Source: Kitasatospora mediocidica KCTC 9733 (GTDB taxonomy: Bacteria; Actinomycetota; Actinomycetes; Streptomycetales; Streptomycetaceae). From it: DNA of 64,000 bases. The notes under the pieces were generated by a model that did not search any database, was not told the DNA's origin, and saw nothing but the letters and a program-made list of their open reading frames with translations. How positions within the stretch are numbered: the stretch's first letter is position 1; the number at the start of each line of letters is the position of its first letter. The stretch is taken from contig NZ_JQLN01000006.1 in assembly GCF_000744225.1 (NCBI RefSeq), positions 310,001-374,000 of the forward strand, in the 5' to 3' direction. The translations under genes and the position numbers were made by a program. Positions 16,113 to 23,630 of this stretch are shown piece after piece.

Positions 16113-16622
16113 ATGAACTGTGCAGAGCTGTTGACCGACGCCTTCGGTCGCGTCCAGGAGGCCGTTCACGCAGCGGTCCGGGGTCTGAGCGCCGACGAGC
16201 TGGCGGCGCGTCCGGACCCCGGGGGCAACTCGATCGGCTGGCTGGTCTGGCACCTGTCCCGGATCCAGGACGACCACCTCTCCGACGTCGCGGGCACCGA
16301 ACAGATCTGGACCGCGCAGGGCTGGGCCGACCGCTTCGCGCTGCCGCTGCCCGTCGACGCGACCGGCTACGGCCACGGCGACGCCGAGGTCGCCGCGGTC
16401 AGAGTGGGTTCGGCGAAGCTGCTCACCGGCTACTACGACGCCGTCCACGCGCAGACCCTCGACTACCTGCGCGGGCTCAACGGCAGCGCGCTCAACCGGG
16501 TGGTGGACGAGCGCTGGACCCCGCCCGTGACGCTGGGCGTCCGCCTGGTGAGCGTCATCGCCGACGACCTGCAGCACGCCGGCCAGGCGGCCTTCCTGCG
16601 CGGCATGCTCCGGCGGCGCTAG
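16113..16622 (+). CDS. DinB/DUF664-type metal-dependent protein
   Basis: A 169-residue four-helix-bundle protein of the DinB superfamily, whose members include mycothiol- and bacillithiol-dependent transferases. Putative metal ligands are His in VWHLSRIQDDH and His in DDLQHAGQ. The ATG at 16113 follows AGGAG at seven bases. Mycothiol-dependent detoxification is a reasonable role in an actinomycete, but the substrate is unknown. Confidence 0.75.
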   Translation: MNCAELLTDAFGRVQEAVHAAVRGLSADELAARPDPGGNSIGWLVWHLSRIQDDHLSDVAGTEQIWTAQGWADRFALPLPVDATGYGHGDAEVAAVRVGSAKLLTGYYDAVHAQTLDYLRGLNGSALNRVVDERWTPPVTLGVRLVSVIADDLQHAGQAAFLRGMLRRR

Positions 16623-16663
16623 CAGCGGTCCGCAGACCCCCGGCGCTCCGGTTTCCTGGACAT

Positions 16664-16679
16664 GTGACCTTTTGGTCAC
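16664..16679. promoter_or_regulatory. ArsR-type operator before the ArsR/AHSA1 pair
   Basis: GTGACC-TTTT-GGTCAC is a perfect inverted repeat ending 14 bases upstream of the ArsR start codon. This fits autoregulation by the encoded ArsR protein. Confidence 0.65.
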
Positions 16680-16692
16680 CTATCCTGGAGTC

Positions 16693-17013
16693 ATGACAGA
16701 CGACGACCGGGTGTTCAAGGCGCTGGCCGACCCGACGCGTCGTTTCCTGCTCGACCTGCTGTTCGCGCGGGACGGCCGCACGCTCACCGAGCTGGAGTCC
16801 GAGCTGGACATGACGCGCTTCGGCGTCATGAAGCACCTGCGGGTGCTCGAAGAGGCGGGCCTCGTGGTTCCGCGCAAGTCCGGCCGGGAAAAGCTGCACT
16901 TCCTCAACCCGGTGCCGATCCGGCTGATCCACGACCGGTGGATCGACAAGTACACCGAGCGCCACGTCTCGGCGCTCGTCACGCTCAAGGCAGACCTGGA
17001 GAAGGAACCATGA
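16693..17013 (+). CDS. ArsR-family winged-helix regulator
   Basis: A 106-residue regulator with DRVFKALADPTRRFLLDLL at the N-terminus and a recognition helix around MTRFGVMKHLRVLEEAGLV. It lacks the CxC metal site of ArsR/SmtB sensors, so it belongs to the group usually paired with SRPBCC proteins. ATG 16693 is used rather than an upstream TTG that overlaps the operator. Its stop overlaps the start of the AHSA1 gene by four bases, so the two are co-translated. Confidence 0.85.
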   Translation: MTDDDRVFKALADPTRRFLLDLLFARDGRTLTELESELDMTRFGVMKHLRVLEEAGLVVPRKSGREKLHFLNPVPIRLIHDRWIDKYTERHVSALVTLKADLEKEP

Positions 17014-17525
17014 CCAGCCAGCAGAGCCCGGAGACCACGCAGGTCTACCGGATCTACATCAAGGCGACGCCCGAGCAGGTGTGGGCCGCGATCACCGAGC
17101 CCGAGTGGACGGACCGGTACGGCTACGGCGGCCTCACCGACTACGACCTGCGCCCGGGGGCCACCTTCCGGACCCGCCCGAGCGAGTCGATGAAGGCGTC
17201 GGGTGCCGAGCAGGGCTACGAGATCCCCGAGGTGATCATCGACGGCGAGGTCCTCGAGGCGGACCCGCCGCGCCGACTGGTCCTGACCTGGCGCATGCTG
17301 ATGGACCCGGAGACCACCGCCGAGGGCTTCACCCGCCTCAGCTACGACATCGCCCCGGCGGGCGGCGCCACCCGGCTCACGGTCGTCCACGAGCTCGCGG
17401 GCGCACCGAAGTTGGCGTCGATGGTCAGTGGGGCGGTCGAGGACGAGGGCGCCGGCGGCGGCTGGAGCTGGATCCTCAGCGACCTCAAGTCCCTGCTGGA
17501 GACCGGCAAGACGCTCGCACAGTAG
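17010..17525 (+). CDS. AHSA1-type SRPBCC domain protein
   Basis: A 171-residue START-like fold protein with the opening YRIYIKATPEQVWAAITEPEW and closing helix around GWSWILSDLKSLLETG typical of the AHSA1 family. Such proteins bind hydrophobic ligands in a cavity. Four-base overlap with the upstream ArsR gene shows a two-gene operon; the protein may bind or modify the signal sensed by the regulator. Confidence 0.85.
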   Translation: MTSQQSPETTQVYRIYIKATPEQVWAAITEPEWTDRYGYGGLTDYDLRPGATFRTRPSESMKASGAEQGYEIPEVIIDGEVLEADPPRRLVLTWRMLMDPETTAEGFTRLSYDIAPAGGATRLTVVHELAGAPKLASMVSGAVEDEGAGGGWSWILSDLKSLLETGKTLAQ

Positions 17526-17541
17526 GACAGGACGGCCCATT

Positions 17542-17576
17542 CGGTGGGGGTGGGGTCGGCGACCCCACCCCCACCG
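17542..17576. terminator. Bidirectional terminator between AHSA1 and cynR genes
   Basis: A 16-bp perfect stem (CGGTGGGGGTGGGGTC and its complement) with a 3-base loop sits between two convergent stop codons. Confidence 0.8.
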
Positions 17577-17594
17577 GCCTGAGCAGGCCGCCGG

Positions 17595-18518
17595 TCAGGC
17601 GAGGGGGTTGCCCCCGGTGAGGCCCCGCGCTTTCGCCCAGCCCGTCGCGAGCTCGGTGAACGCGCGGGCGGCGGCGCCGCGGTAGGCGGCGTCCCGGTGC
17701 AGCAGCACGACCGTGCGTGCGGGCAGTGCGGGTTCGACGGGGACGGGGTACAAGCGCGGCTGCTCGCGGGCGATGGCCTCCGGCAGCACGGTGGCCAGCG
17801 TGCCGCGGCTGACGATCTCGACGAGCGCGCTGATCGAGTCCGCCTCGACCGCGATGTGCGGGCGCACCCGATGCTCGGCCAGGTAGCCGTCCACATGCAG
17901 CCGGGTGGCGAAGTCGCGGGTGAGCAGGGCGAGTCGGTAAGCGCCGCGGTCGATGTCCAGTTCCCCGACCGGGAGCGGTCCGGGGTGGCCGGCGCAGGGG
18001 TGGGCGGCGCCGACGACCAGGCCGAGGGCCTCGACGAAAAGCGGTGTGGCCGCGACGGCCGGGCGCCGTGAGTCGTCGAAGGCGATGCCCAGGTCCAGTC
18101 GGTCGTCCAGGAGTGCCGCCTCGATCTGATCCTGCGTCAACTCGCTGATCTCCATGGTGATCCCGGGATGCCGCTCGTGGAACTCCGCGACGAGCGGTCC
18201 GGCCAGGTAGGCGGTGAAGGTCGGCGTCATGGCGAGGCGGAGCGTGCCCCGGGAGAGGTCCTGGACGTCCAGGACGGCGCGTTCGGCCGCGGCCAGGTCC
18301 TGCAGCGCACGGCGCGCGTACCGGGCGAACGCCTCCCCGGCGTCGGTCAGCCGGACGGTGCGGCCCGAGCGGTCGAGCAGCTGGACCCGCAGGGACCGTT
18401 CCAGCTGCTTGACCTGCTGCGACAGCGTCGGCTGCGAGACGTGCAGGGCCTGCGCGGCGCGGGTGAAGTTGCCGTGTTCGGCGACGGCCAGCAGATACCG
18501 GAGATGACGCAGTTCCAT
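17595..18518 (-). CDS. cynR: LysR-family regulator of the cyanate operon (CynR-like)
   Basis: A 307-residue LysR regulator. The N-terminal HTH includes MELRHLRYLLAVAEHGNFTR and SQPTLSQQVKQLE; the co-inducer domain covers about residues 90-295. It diverges from carbonic anhydrase and cyanase genes, the same partnership as E. coli cynR-cynTS, so cyanate is the likely co-inducer. A TATAGT hexamer ends seven bases before the ATG on the minus strand, so the transcript may be leaderless. Confidence 0.88.
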   Translation of the reverse strand: MELRHLRYLLAVAEHGNFTRAAQALHVSQPTLSQQVKQLERSLRVQLLDRSGRTVRLTDAGEAFARYARRALQDLAAAERAVLDVQDLSRGTLRLAMTPTFTAYLAGPLVAEFHERHPGITMEISELTQDQIEAALLDDRLDLGIAFDDSRRPAVAATPLFVEALGLVVGAAHPCAGHPGPLPVGELDIDRGAYRLALLTRDFATRLHVDGYLAEHRVRPHIAVEADSISALVEIVSRGTLATVLPEAIAREQPRLYPVPVEPALPARTVVLLHRDAAYRGAAARAFTELATGWAKARGLTGGNPLA

Positions 18519-18524
18519 GGGCAC

Positions 18525-18577
18525 CACTATAGGCATGGTCGATGGATTCGATCCGTTCCACGACTTGGACACTATAG
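18525..18577. promoter_or_regulatory. cynR-cynT divergent promoter with repeated CACTATAG boxes
   Basis: CACTATAG occurs at 18525-18532 and again at 18570-18577. The first, read on the minus strand, supplies a TATAGT -10 element placed exactly for leaderless cynR mRNA. The second lies about 60 bp upstream of the cynT start. The repeats are candidate promoter or CynR-binding elements. Confidence 0.5.
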
Positions 18578-18636
18578 ATCCAGCTCATGCAGGGTTGAGC
18601 CATCGACCCAATCGGTCCAGCAGGAGGAGTGATCCG

Positions 18637-19251
18637 ATGCAGGAGCTCGCAGCAGGAAACCAGCGTTTCAGGCGGGACGTGTACCCGGCCCGGGCGGCGC
18701 TCTTCGCGCACCTCGCCACCACCCATCAGCCCCCCGCGCTGTTCATCAGCTGCTCGGACGCCAGGGTCGTGCCGGAGCTGATCACCCAGCGCGAGCCGGG
18801 TGAGCTGTTCGTCATCCGCACCGCCGGCAACCTCGTCCCGCCGTACACCCCGGGCGCGGACGGCGTGGCGGCCAGCATCGAGTACGCGGTGAGCGTGCTC
18901 GGCGTCACCGACGTGATCGTCTGCGGCCACTCCGGTTGCGGCGCGATGACCGCCCTCGCGACGGGCAGCGACCTCACCGACCTGCCGGCGGTCGCCGACT
19001 GGCTGCGCCACGCCGAGGCCTCCGTGGCCCGGCCGGACGCCGGGGGCCACCCGGCCGGTGCCGAGACCGTCGCGGCCCTGATCCGGGACAACGTGCGCAG
19101 CCAGCTGGCGAACCTGCGCACCCACCCCTCGGTGGTCCGGGCGCTGGCCCGCGAGCAGCTGACCCTGCACGGCTGGGTCTACGACATCGCCTCCGGCGCC
19201 GTCGAGGAGCTCGACGCCGTCAGCGGCCACTTCGCCGAGCTGGTCGGCTGA
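18637..19251 (+). CDS. cynT: Beta-class carbonic anhydrase of the cyanate operon
   Basis: A 204-residue cytoplasmic enzyme supplying bicarbonate for cyanase and recycling the CO2 produced. Zinc ligands are Cys39, His98 and Cys101 (ISCSDARVV; VCGHSGCGAM), with the Asp41-Arg43 dyad, so it is an active type-I site. The ATG at 18637 is preceded by AGGAGG. It is divergent from cynR and followed 66 bp downstream by cynS. Confidence 0.92.
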   Translation: MQELAAGNQRFRRDVYPARAALFAHLATTHQPPALFISCSDARVVPELITQREPGELFVIRTAGNLVPPYTPGADGVAASIEYAVSVLGVTDVIVCGHSGCGAMTALATGSDLTDLPAVADWLRHAEASVARPDAGGHPAGAETVAALIRDNVRSQLANLRTHPSVVRALAREQLTLHGWVYDIASGAVEELDAVSGHFAELVG

Positions 19252-19317
19252 TCCCCGCCACCGCCTGCGCCCCCCCTCCTCCCAACCCCGTTTTTCAGCC
19301 CCTCGAAAGGACCCGTC

Positions 19318-19788
19318 ATGATGCACTCCCAGGCCGACCCGCAGGCCCGTCAGCAGCTCGCCATCGAGGCCGTCGAGGCCAAGATGCGCAAGGACCTCAG
19401 CTGGCGGCAGCTGGCCGACGTCACCGGCCTGTCGGTCGCCTTCGTCACCGCCGCCCTGCTCGGCCAGCACCCGCTGCCCGCCGACGCGGCCAAGGCCGTG
19501 ACCGAGCTGCTCGGCCTCGACGAGGACGCCGCGCTGCTGCTCCAGTCGATCCCGGTGCGGGGCAGCATCCCCGGCACGGTCCCCACCGACCCGACCATCT
19601 ACCGCTTCTACGAGATGCTCCAGGTCTACGGCACCACGCTGAAGGCCCTGGTCCACGAGGAGTTCGGTGACGGCATCATCAGCGCGATCAACTTCAAGCT
19701 GGACGTCAAGAAGGTCGAGGACCCGGACGGTGGTCACCGCGCGGTGATCACCCTGGACGGCAAGTACCTCCCCACCAAGCCGTTCTGA
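19318..19788 (+). CDS. cynS: Cyanate hydratase (cyanase)
   Basis: A 156-residue enzyme converting cyanate and bicarbonate to ammonia and CO2 via carbamate. Catalytic residues fall at the canonical numbers: Arg96 and Glu99 in YRFYEML, Ser122 in GIISAINF. The N-terminal helical domain and C-terminal dimer domain are both full length. ATG 19318 follows AAAGGA; an adjacent ATG at 19321 is equally possible. A strong hairpin follows directly. Confidence 0.95.
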   Translation: MMHSQADPQARQQLAIEAVEAKMRKDLSWRQLADVTGLSVAFVTAALLGQHPLPADAAKAVTELLGLDEDAALLLQSIPVRGSIPGTVPTDPTIYRFYEMLQVYGTTLKALVHEEFGDGIISAINFKLDVKKVEDPDGGHRAVITLDGKYLPTKPF

Positions 19789-19791
19789 CCC

Positions 19792-19848
19792 GACGGCGAA
19801 CGCCCCCGTACCACCGCCCGGCGCGGCGGTACGGGGGCGTTCGCCGTC
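19792..19848. terminator. 21-bp stem terminator of the cynTS operon
   Basis: A perfect 21-base inverted repeat (GACGGCGAACGCCCCCGTACC and its complement) with a 15-base loop starts a few bases past the cynS stop. Confidence 0.85.
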
Positions 19849-20059
19849 CTCGGCCCGCCGCGACGGCCTCCGGCGCCCGGGCGGCCGAGCAGGAGTGGCG
19901 GGCTGTGGTGGCGGCCCATAGCTTCGATTCGGCGGGGCGTGTCAGCGATCGGACGGAGTGTCGGAGCGCCGAGCGCGCCACCGCCGACGGACCCCCGATC
20001 AGATCCGCCGCCGAGCACGACGCTGCCTCGCCGGGATCCTGGAAAGCAGGTTGGCACTC

Positions 20060-21148
20060 ATGCCCACACCACGGGCTCTTCACCTGGCGAGCACGGCCGC
20101 CGCCACCGTCCTGGCCCTGGGAACGTCACTGGGCGTCGCACCCTCGGCGCAGGCTTCCGGCCGGCATGTCGTCATGCGGGCCGTACTGCCCGGCGAGTCG
20201 ATCCAGCAGGCGCTCGACGCCGCCGACCCGGGCGACATCGTCCAGCTCGGCCCGGGCACCTACCACGAGAGCGTGCAGCTCACCCGGCCCGGTGTGACGC
20301 TGCGCGGGGTGGGAAGGCAGTCGGTGCTGACGCCCGGCGCGCAGCCCTCCGCCAACGCCTGCGGCGCCGCCGGTCACGGGATCTGTGTCACCGGGACCGA
20401 GGGCCACCGGGTCGCCGACGTGCGGATCGAGTCGCTGACCGTCCAGGGCTTCCCGAAGAACGGGGTCTCCGGCTCCGAGACCGACCGGATGACGGTTCGC
20501 GGCCTGCTGGTCCAGGACAACGGCGAGGAGGGCATCGCGCAGGAGAAGTCCACCCGCGGCGTCCTGGTGGACAACACCGCCCGGCGCAACGGCCAGGCCG
20601 GCGTCTTCCTGGCGAACATCGCCTACGGCGAGGGCGGGGCGATCGACACCCAGGGCGCGGTGATCGGCGACAACGACCTGTCCGCGAACCGGATCGGCGT
20701 GGTGGTCCGCCGGGCCCGCAACCTCGCGGTCGAACGCAACACCATCAGCGGCAACTGCAGCGGGGTGTTCGTGGTCGGCGACGAGAACCGGCCCCGGGCC
20801 GGCGCGCTGACCGTCCGCGACAACCAGGTGACCGCCAACAACGCGTACTGCCCGCCCAACGACCGTCTGCCCTACCTCCAGGGCATCGGCATCGTGCTGA
20901 CCGGCGTGGAGGACACGCTGGTGACGCGCAACCAGGTCAGGGACAACGTCGGCGCCTCGCCGATGTCCGGCGGCGTCGTGCTGTTCCGCAGCTTCAACGG
21001 GGGAGCCAGCACCGGCGTCACCGTCCGCGACAACGCGGTCAGGGACAACGGCCCGTCCGACCTCGCCGACCGCGACACCGGTCTGGGCGACGCCTTCGCC
21101 GCCAGGACGAACGGCTGCCTGGTCTCCGAGCCCGCGGGCCACTGCTGA
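20060..21148 (+). CDS. Secreted right-handed parallel beta-helix protein
   Basis: A 362-residue exported protein. A signal peptide (LASTAAATVLALGTS, then AQAS) is followed by IQQALDAADPGDIVQLGPG, the usual entry to a pectate-lyase-like beta-helix, and then about ten Asn/Val-rich coils such as LTVRDNQVTANN. Such folds bind or cleave polysaccharides, but no lyase residues can be assigned. The ATG at 20060 has only a weak ribosome site. It precedes the O-methyltransferase gene by 42 bp and could be co-transcribed. Confidence 0.8.
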   Translation: MPTPRALHLASTAAATVLALGTSLGVAPSAQASGRHVVMRAVLPGESIQQALDAADPGDIVQLGPGTYHESVQLTRPGVTLRGVGRQSVLTPGAQPSANACGAAGHGICVTGTEGHRVADVRIESLTVQGFPKNGVSGSETDRMTVRGLLVQDNGEEGIAQEKSTRGVLVDNTARRNGQAGVFLANIAYGEGGAIDTQGAVIGDNDLSANRIGVVVRRARNLAVERNTISGNCSGVFVVGDENRPRAGALTVRDNQVTANNAYCPPNDRLPYLQGIGIVLTGVEDTLVTRNQVRDNVGASPMSGGVVLFRSFNGGASTGVTVRDNAVRDNGPSDLADRDTGLGDAFAARTNGCLVSEPAGHC

Positions 21149-21190
21149 CCGGTCCCTGTCCGAATTCCCCCCAGGAGAAAGACGGCCTTC

Positions 21191-22246
21191 ATGCCCACCG
21201 CACCCGCTACCGCCACCGCCCCCGCACCCCCCGCCACCCAGCTCCCCGCCATGCGCTTGCGCGAACTCGTGTTCGGCGCGGCCTGCGCCGCCGCGGTGCG
21301 CGCGGCGGCCCGCCTGCGCGTCGCCGACGCCCTGGGTGACACGCCCGCCTCCGCCGACCAGCTGGCCGCCGAACTCGGCCTCGCCACGCAGCCGTTGCAC
21401 CGCCTGCTGCGCGCTCTCTCCTGCTACGGCGTCTTCGCCGAGACCGAGGACGGCCGCTACACCCACACCGAGATGTCCCGCCTGCTGCGCGAGGACTCGC
21501 CCGACAGCCTGCGCTACATCTCCCTCTGGTGCACCGAACCGTGGACCTGGGAGGCCTGGCCGCTGCTCGACGAGGCGGTCCGCTCCGGCAAGGACGTCTT
21601 CGCCGACCTGTACGGCAAGGGCTTCTTCGACTACCTGCACAGCGATGCGGGGGACTCGGCCCGGGTCTTCGACCAGGCCATGACGCACTCCAGCCGGCAG
21701 TCCGCCCAGGACCTCGCCGACTTCGTCGACCTCACCGGGGTGTCCACCGTGGTGGACATCGGCGGCGGCCAGGGCCACGCGCTGGCCAGCCTGCTGGAGA
21801 AGGACGAGGCGCTGCGCGGCACCCTGCTCGACCTCCCCAAGGTGGTCGCGAACGCCGATCCGCGGCTGCGCGACGGCGGCCCGCTGGCCCCGCGCGTCCA
21901 GCTCGTCCCGGGGGACTGCCGCACCGCCGTCCCGGTCCGGGCCGACCTCTACATCATCAAGAACATCCTGGAGTGGGACGACGCCAGCACCCGGATGACG
22001 CTGCGCAACATCGTCCAGTCCGCGCGTCCCGGCGCCCGGGTGATGGTCGTGGAGAACTTGATCGACGACAGCCCGTCGATGCGCTTCACCACCGCCATGG
22101 ACCTGCTGCTGCTGCTCAACGTCGGGGGAGCCAAGCACAGCAAGGACAGTCTGATCGCGCTGATGACCGAGGCCGGGCTGACCGTCGGCGAGATCCGTCC
22201 GGTCAACGCCTACCTGCACGCCTTCGAGGCGACCGTGGCCGGCTGA
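21191..22246 (+). CDS. SAM-dependent O-methyltransferase of the spore-pigment region
   Basis: A 351-residue enzyme with an N-terminal winged dimerisation domain (about 25-110) and a C-terminal Rossmann domain with the SAM motif VDIGGGQG (188-195). It resembles type II polyketide O-methyltransferases. Where plant-like O-methyltransferases have the catalytic HDW, this protein has Glu261-Trp262 (NILEWDD), so catalysis may be by proximity, or by another base, as proposed for DnrK-like enzymes. It faces the end of the pigment operon, so methylation of the pigment is plausible but not proven. Confidence 0.8.
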   Translation: MPTAPATATAPAPPATQLPAMRLRELVFGAACAAAVRAAARLRVADALGDTPASADQLAAELGLATQPLHRLLRALSCYGVFAETEDGRYTHTEMSRLLREDSPDSLRYISLWCTEPWTWEAWPLLDEAVRSGKDVFADLYGKGFFDYLHSDAGDSARVFDQAMTHSSRQSAQDLADFVDLTGVSTVVDIGGGQGHALASLLEKDEALRGTLLDLPKVVANADPRLRDGGPLAPRVQLVPGDCRTAVPVRADLYIIKNILEWDDASTRMTLRNIVQSARPGARVMVVENLIDDSPSMRFTTAMDLLLLLNVGGAKHSKDSLIALMTEAGLTVGEIRPVNAYLHAFEATVAG

Positions 22247-22259
22247 CCCCGCCCGCACC

Positions 22260-22361
22260 CCGCAGCCGCGCCTCCGCCGCCCGGCGGGACGCGGGCTGCG
22301 GCGTGCTCGCGTCCCGGCCGGGCCCGGACACGGACGAACCCGGTCACCAGGGCGGTGACCG
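22260..22361. terminator. Terminator hairpins between methyltransferase and cyclase genes
   Basis: Two stems lie between the convergent genes: CCGCAGCC (22260-22267) with GGCTGCGG (22294-22301), and CGGTCACC (22341-22348) with GGTGACCG (22354-22361). Either could end transcription from one side. Confidence 0.6.
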
Positions 22362-22382
22362 GGTGCTCGCGTCGGCGCGGGG

Positions 22383-22715
22383 TCAGCCGAGGGCGCCGCG
22401 CTCCCAGCGGTAGAACTCGCGGGCCATCGCGTCCTTCGGCTCGCGCCAGGTCTGCGGGTCGTAGGCCTGGACGTACGCGGCCAGCCGGTCGCTGACGTCG
22501 CGGAACTCCGGGTGGCCGTGCAGCTTGGCGACCGAGGGACCGGGCGGGCGGTCGGCCTCGATCAGGTGCAGGTAGAGGTCGCCGAACTGGAACAGGCTGC
22601 GGCCGGTGACCCCGATCAGGCCCGGCAGCTCCCCGCTGTCGGAGGCCGCGAAGGTCTCGGCGATGTTCTCGGCGGCGTCCGGTCGCATCCGGGCGACGAT
22701 CAGGGCGCGGTGCAT
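22383..22715 (-). CDS. TcmI-family polyketide cyclase (WhiE ORFVII-like)
   Basis: A 110-residue ferredoxin-like alpha/beta barrel cyclase. The opening HRALIVARMRPDAAENIAETFAASD and ADRPPGPSVAKLHGHPEFRDVS are typical of TcmI/WhiE-VII cyclases that fold later rings of aromatic polyketides. The ATG follows GAAAGGA. It is the last gene of the seven-gene pigment operon, 123 bp after the aromatase gene. Confidence 0.9.
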   Translation of the reverse strand: MHRALIVARMRPDAAENIAETFAASDSGELPGLIGVTGRSLFQFGDLYLHLIEADRPPGPSVAKLHGHPEFRDVSDRLAAYVQAYDPQTWREPKDAMAREFYRWERGALG

Positions 22716-22837
22716 CTCTGTGGTCCTTTCGGTACGGGAGTTCGCTGCGGGAGTTCACTGGGGGAGGAGGTGGGGGCAAAACGGAGGTGGGGGCAAAACG
22801 GAGGTGCGGGCCCGGTCGGGCCCGCACACTGTCCGAC

Positions 22838-23323
22838 TCAGCGCGGCATCGCCGCCGGGGCCGCCCTCCCCGTCTCCTTGGCGTGCTGCTCGACCTTGTC
22901 GCGGATGAGCTCCATCTGGATCCGGGAGTTGCGGTTGATGTGCTCGGTCATTCCCGCGTCGTCGACCGGCGCGGTCGGCTTCATCGCGAAGTCCTGGATC
23001 CAGCGCATCGAGGTGCCGCCCGGAACCTCCTCGTACTCCCAGCGGATGCTCATGTGCTCGAACGGGCCGGTCTCCACCCGACGCGCCTCCACGGTGAGCG
23101 ACTCCTTGTCCGCCTCCCGCTCGGAGACCCAGCTCCAGATCTTGCCCTTCTCGTCCGGGTGCATGGTGAGCCGGAAGGTCACCCGGTCCCCGTCGCGTTC
23201 GAGCACCTCGACGGAGGCGTACTCGCTGAAGAGGTGCGGCCAGCGTTCGAGGTCGTTGGTGAGCTCCCAGGTCAGGTCCACGGGGGCGGAGATGACGATC
23301 TGGTTGTCGGTGTGTCCGGTCAT
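22838..23323 (-). CDS. Aromatase/cyclase, SRPBCC fold (WhiE ORFVI-like)
   Basis: A 161-residue START-fold aromatase. DNQIVISAPVDLTWELTNDLERWPHLFSEYA is the family opening, and the C-terminal helix NRNSRIQMELIRDKVEQHA lines the cavity. It should close and aromatise the first ring of the polyketide chain. The ATG at 23323, one base after the ACP stop codon and six bases after GGAG, is preferred over an upstream in-frame start. It is translationally coupled to the ACP gene. Confidence 0.9.
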   Translation of the reverse strand: MTGHTDNQIVISAPVDLTWELTNDLERWPHLFSEYASVEVLERDGDRVTFRLTMHPDEKGKIWSWVSEREADKESLTVEARRVETGPFEHMSIRWEYEEVPGGTSMRWIQDFAMKPTAPVDDAGMTEHINRNSRIQMELIRDKVEQHAKETGRAAPAAMPR

Positions 23324-23324
23324 G

Positions 23325-23582
23325 TCAGGCTCCAAGGGTGAGCTGGGTGTTGACGAGGTCGAGGAACTCGTGAGGGGTCCGGCAGGTCTCCGGGTTGTTG
23401 CCGATCGAGGTGCCGTAGCGGTTCTCCAGCTCGGACACGATGCCGAGCAGGCCCAGCGAGTCGAGGCCGTAGTCGGCGAAGTCCGCGTCGGGCCGGCTCT
23501 CCATCTCCCACGGGTCGACCGCCAGGCCGGCCCGGCGCTTCATCAGGGTGGCGAGGTCCTCGAAAGTCACGGGGTCGTTCAT
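23325..23582 (-). CDS. Spore-pigment acyl carrier protein (WhiE ORFV-like)
   Basis: An 85-residue carrier protein holding the growing polyketide. Ser42 in DYGLDSLGLL is the 4'-phosphopantetheine attachment site. It lies between the chain-length factor and aromatase genes, the standard type II PKS position. The start has a GGAGAG site upstream. Confidence 0.93.
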   Translation of the reverse strand: MNDPVTFEDLATLMKRRAGLAVDPWEMESRPDADFADYGLDSLGLLGIVSELENRYGTSIGNNPETCRTPHEFLDLVNTQLTLGA

Positions 23583-23630
23583 GGGTGCTCTCCTTCTTCG
23601 GTGGGGGCGCCGGCGATGCGGCGCCCCGGC

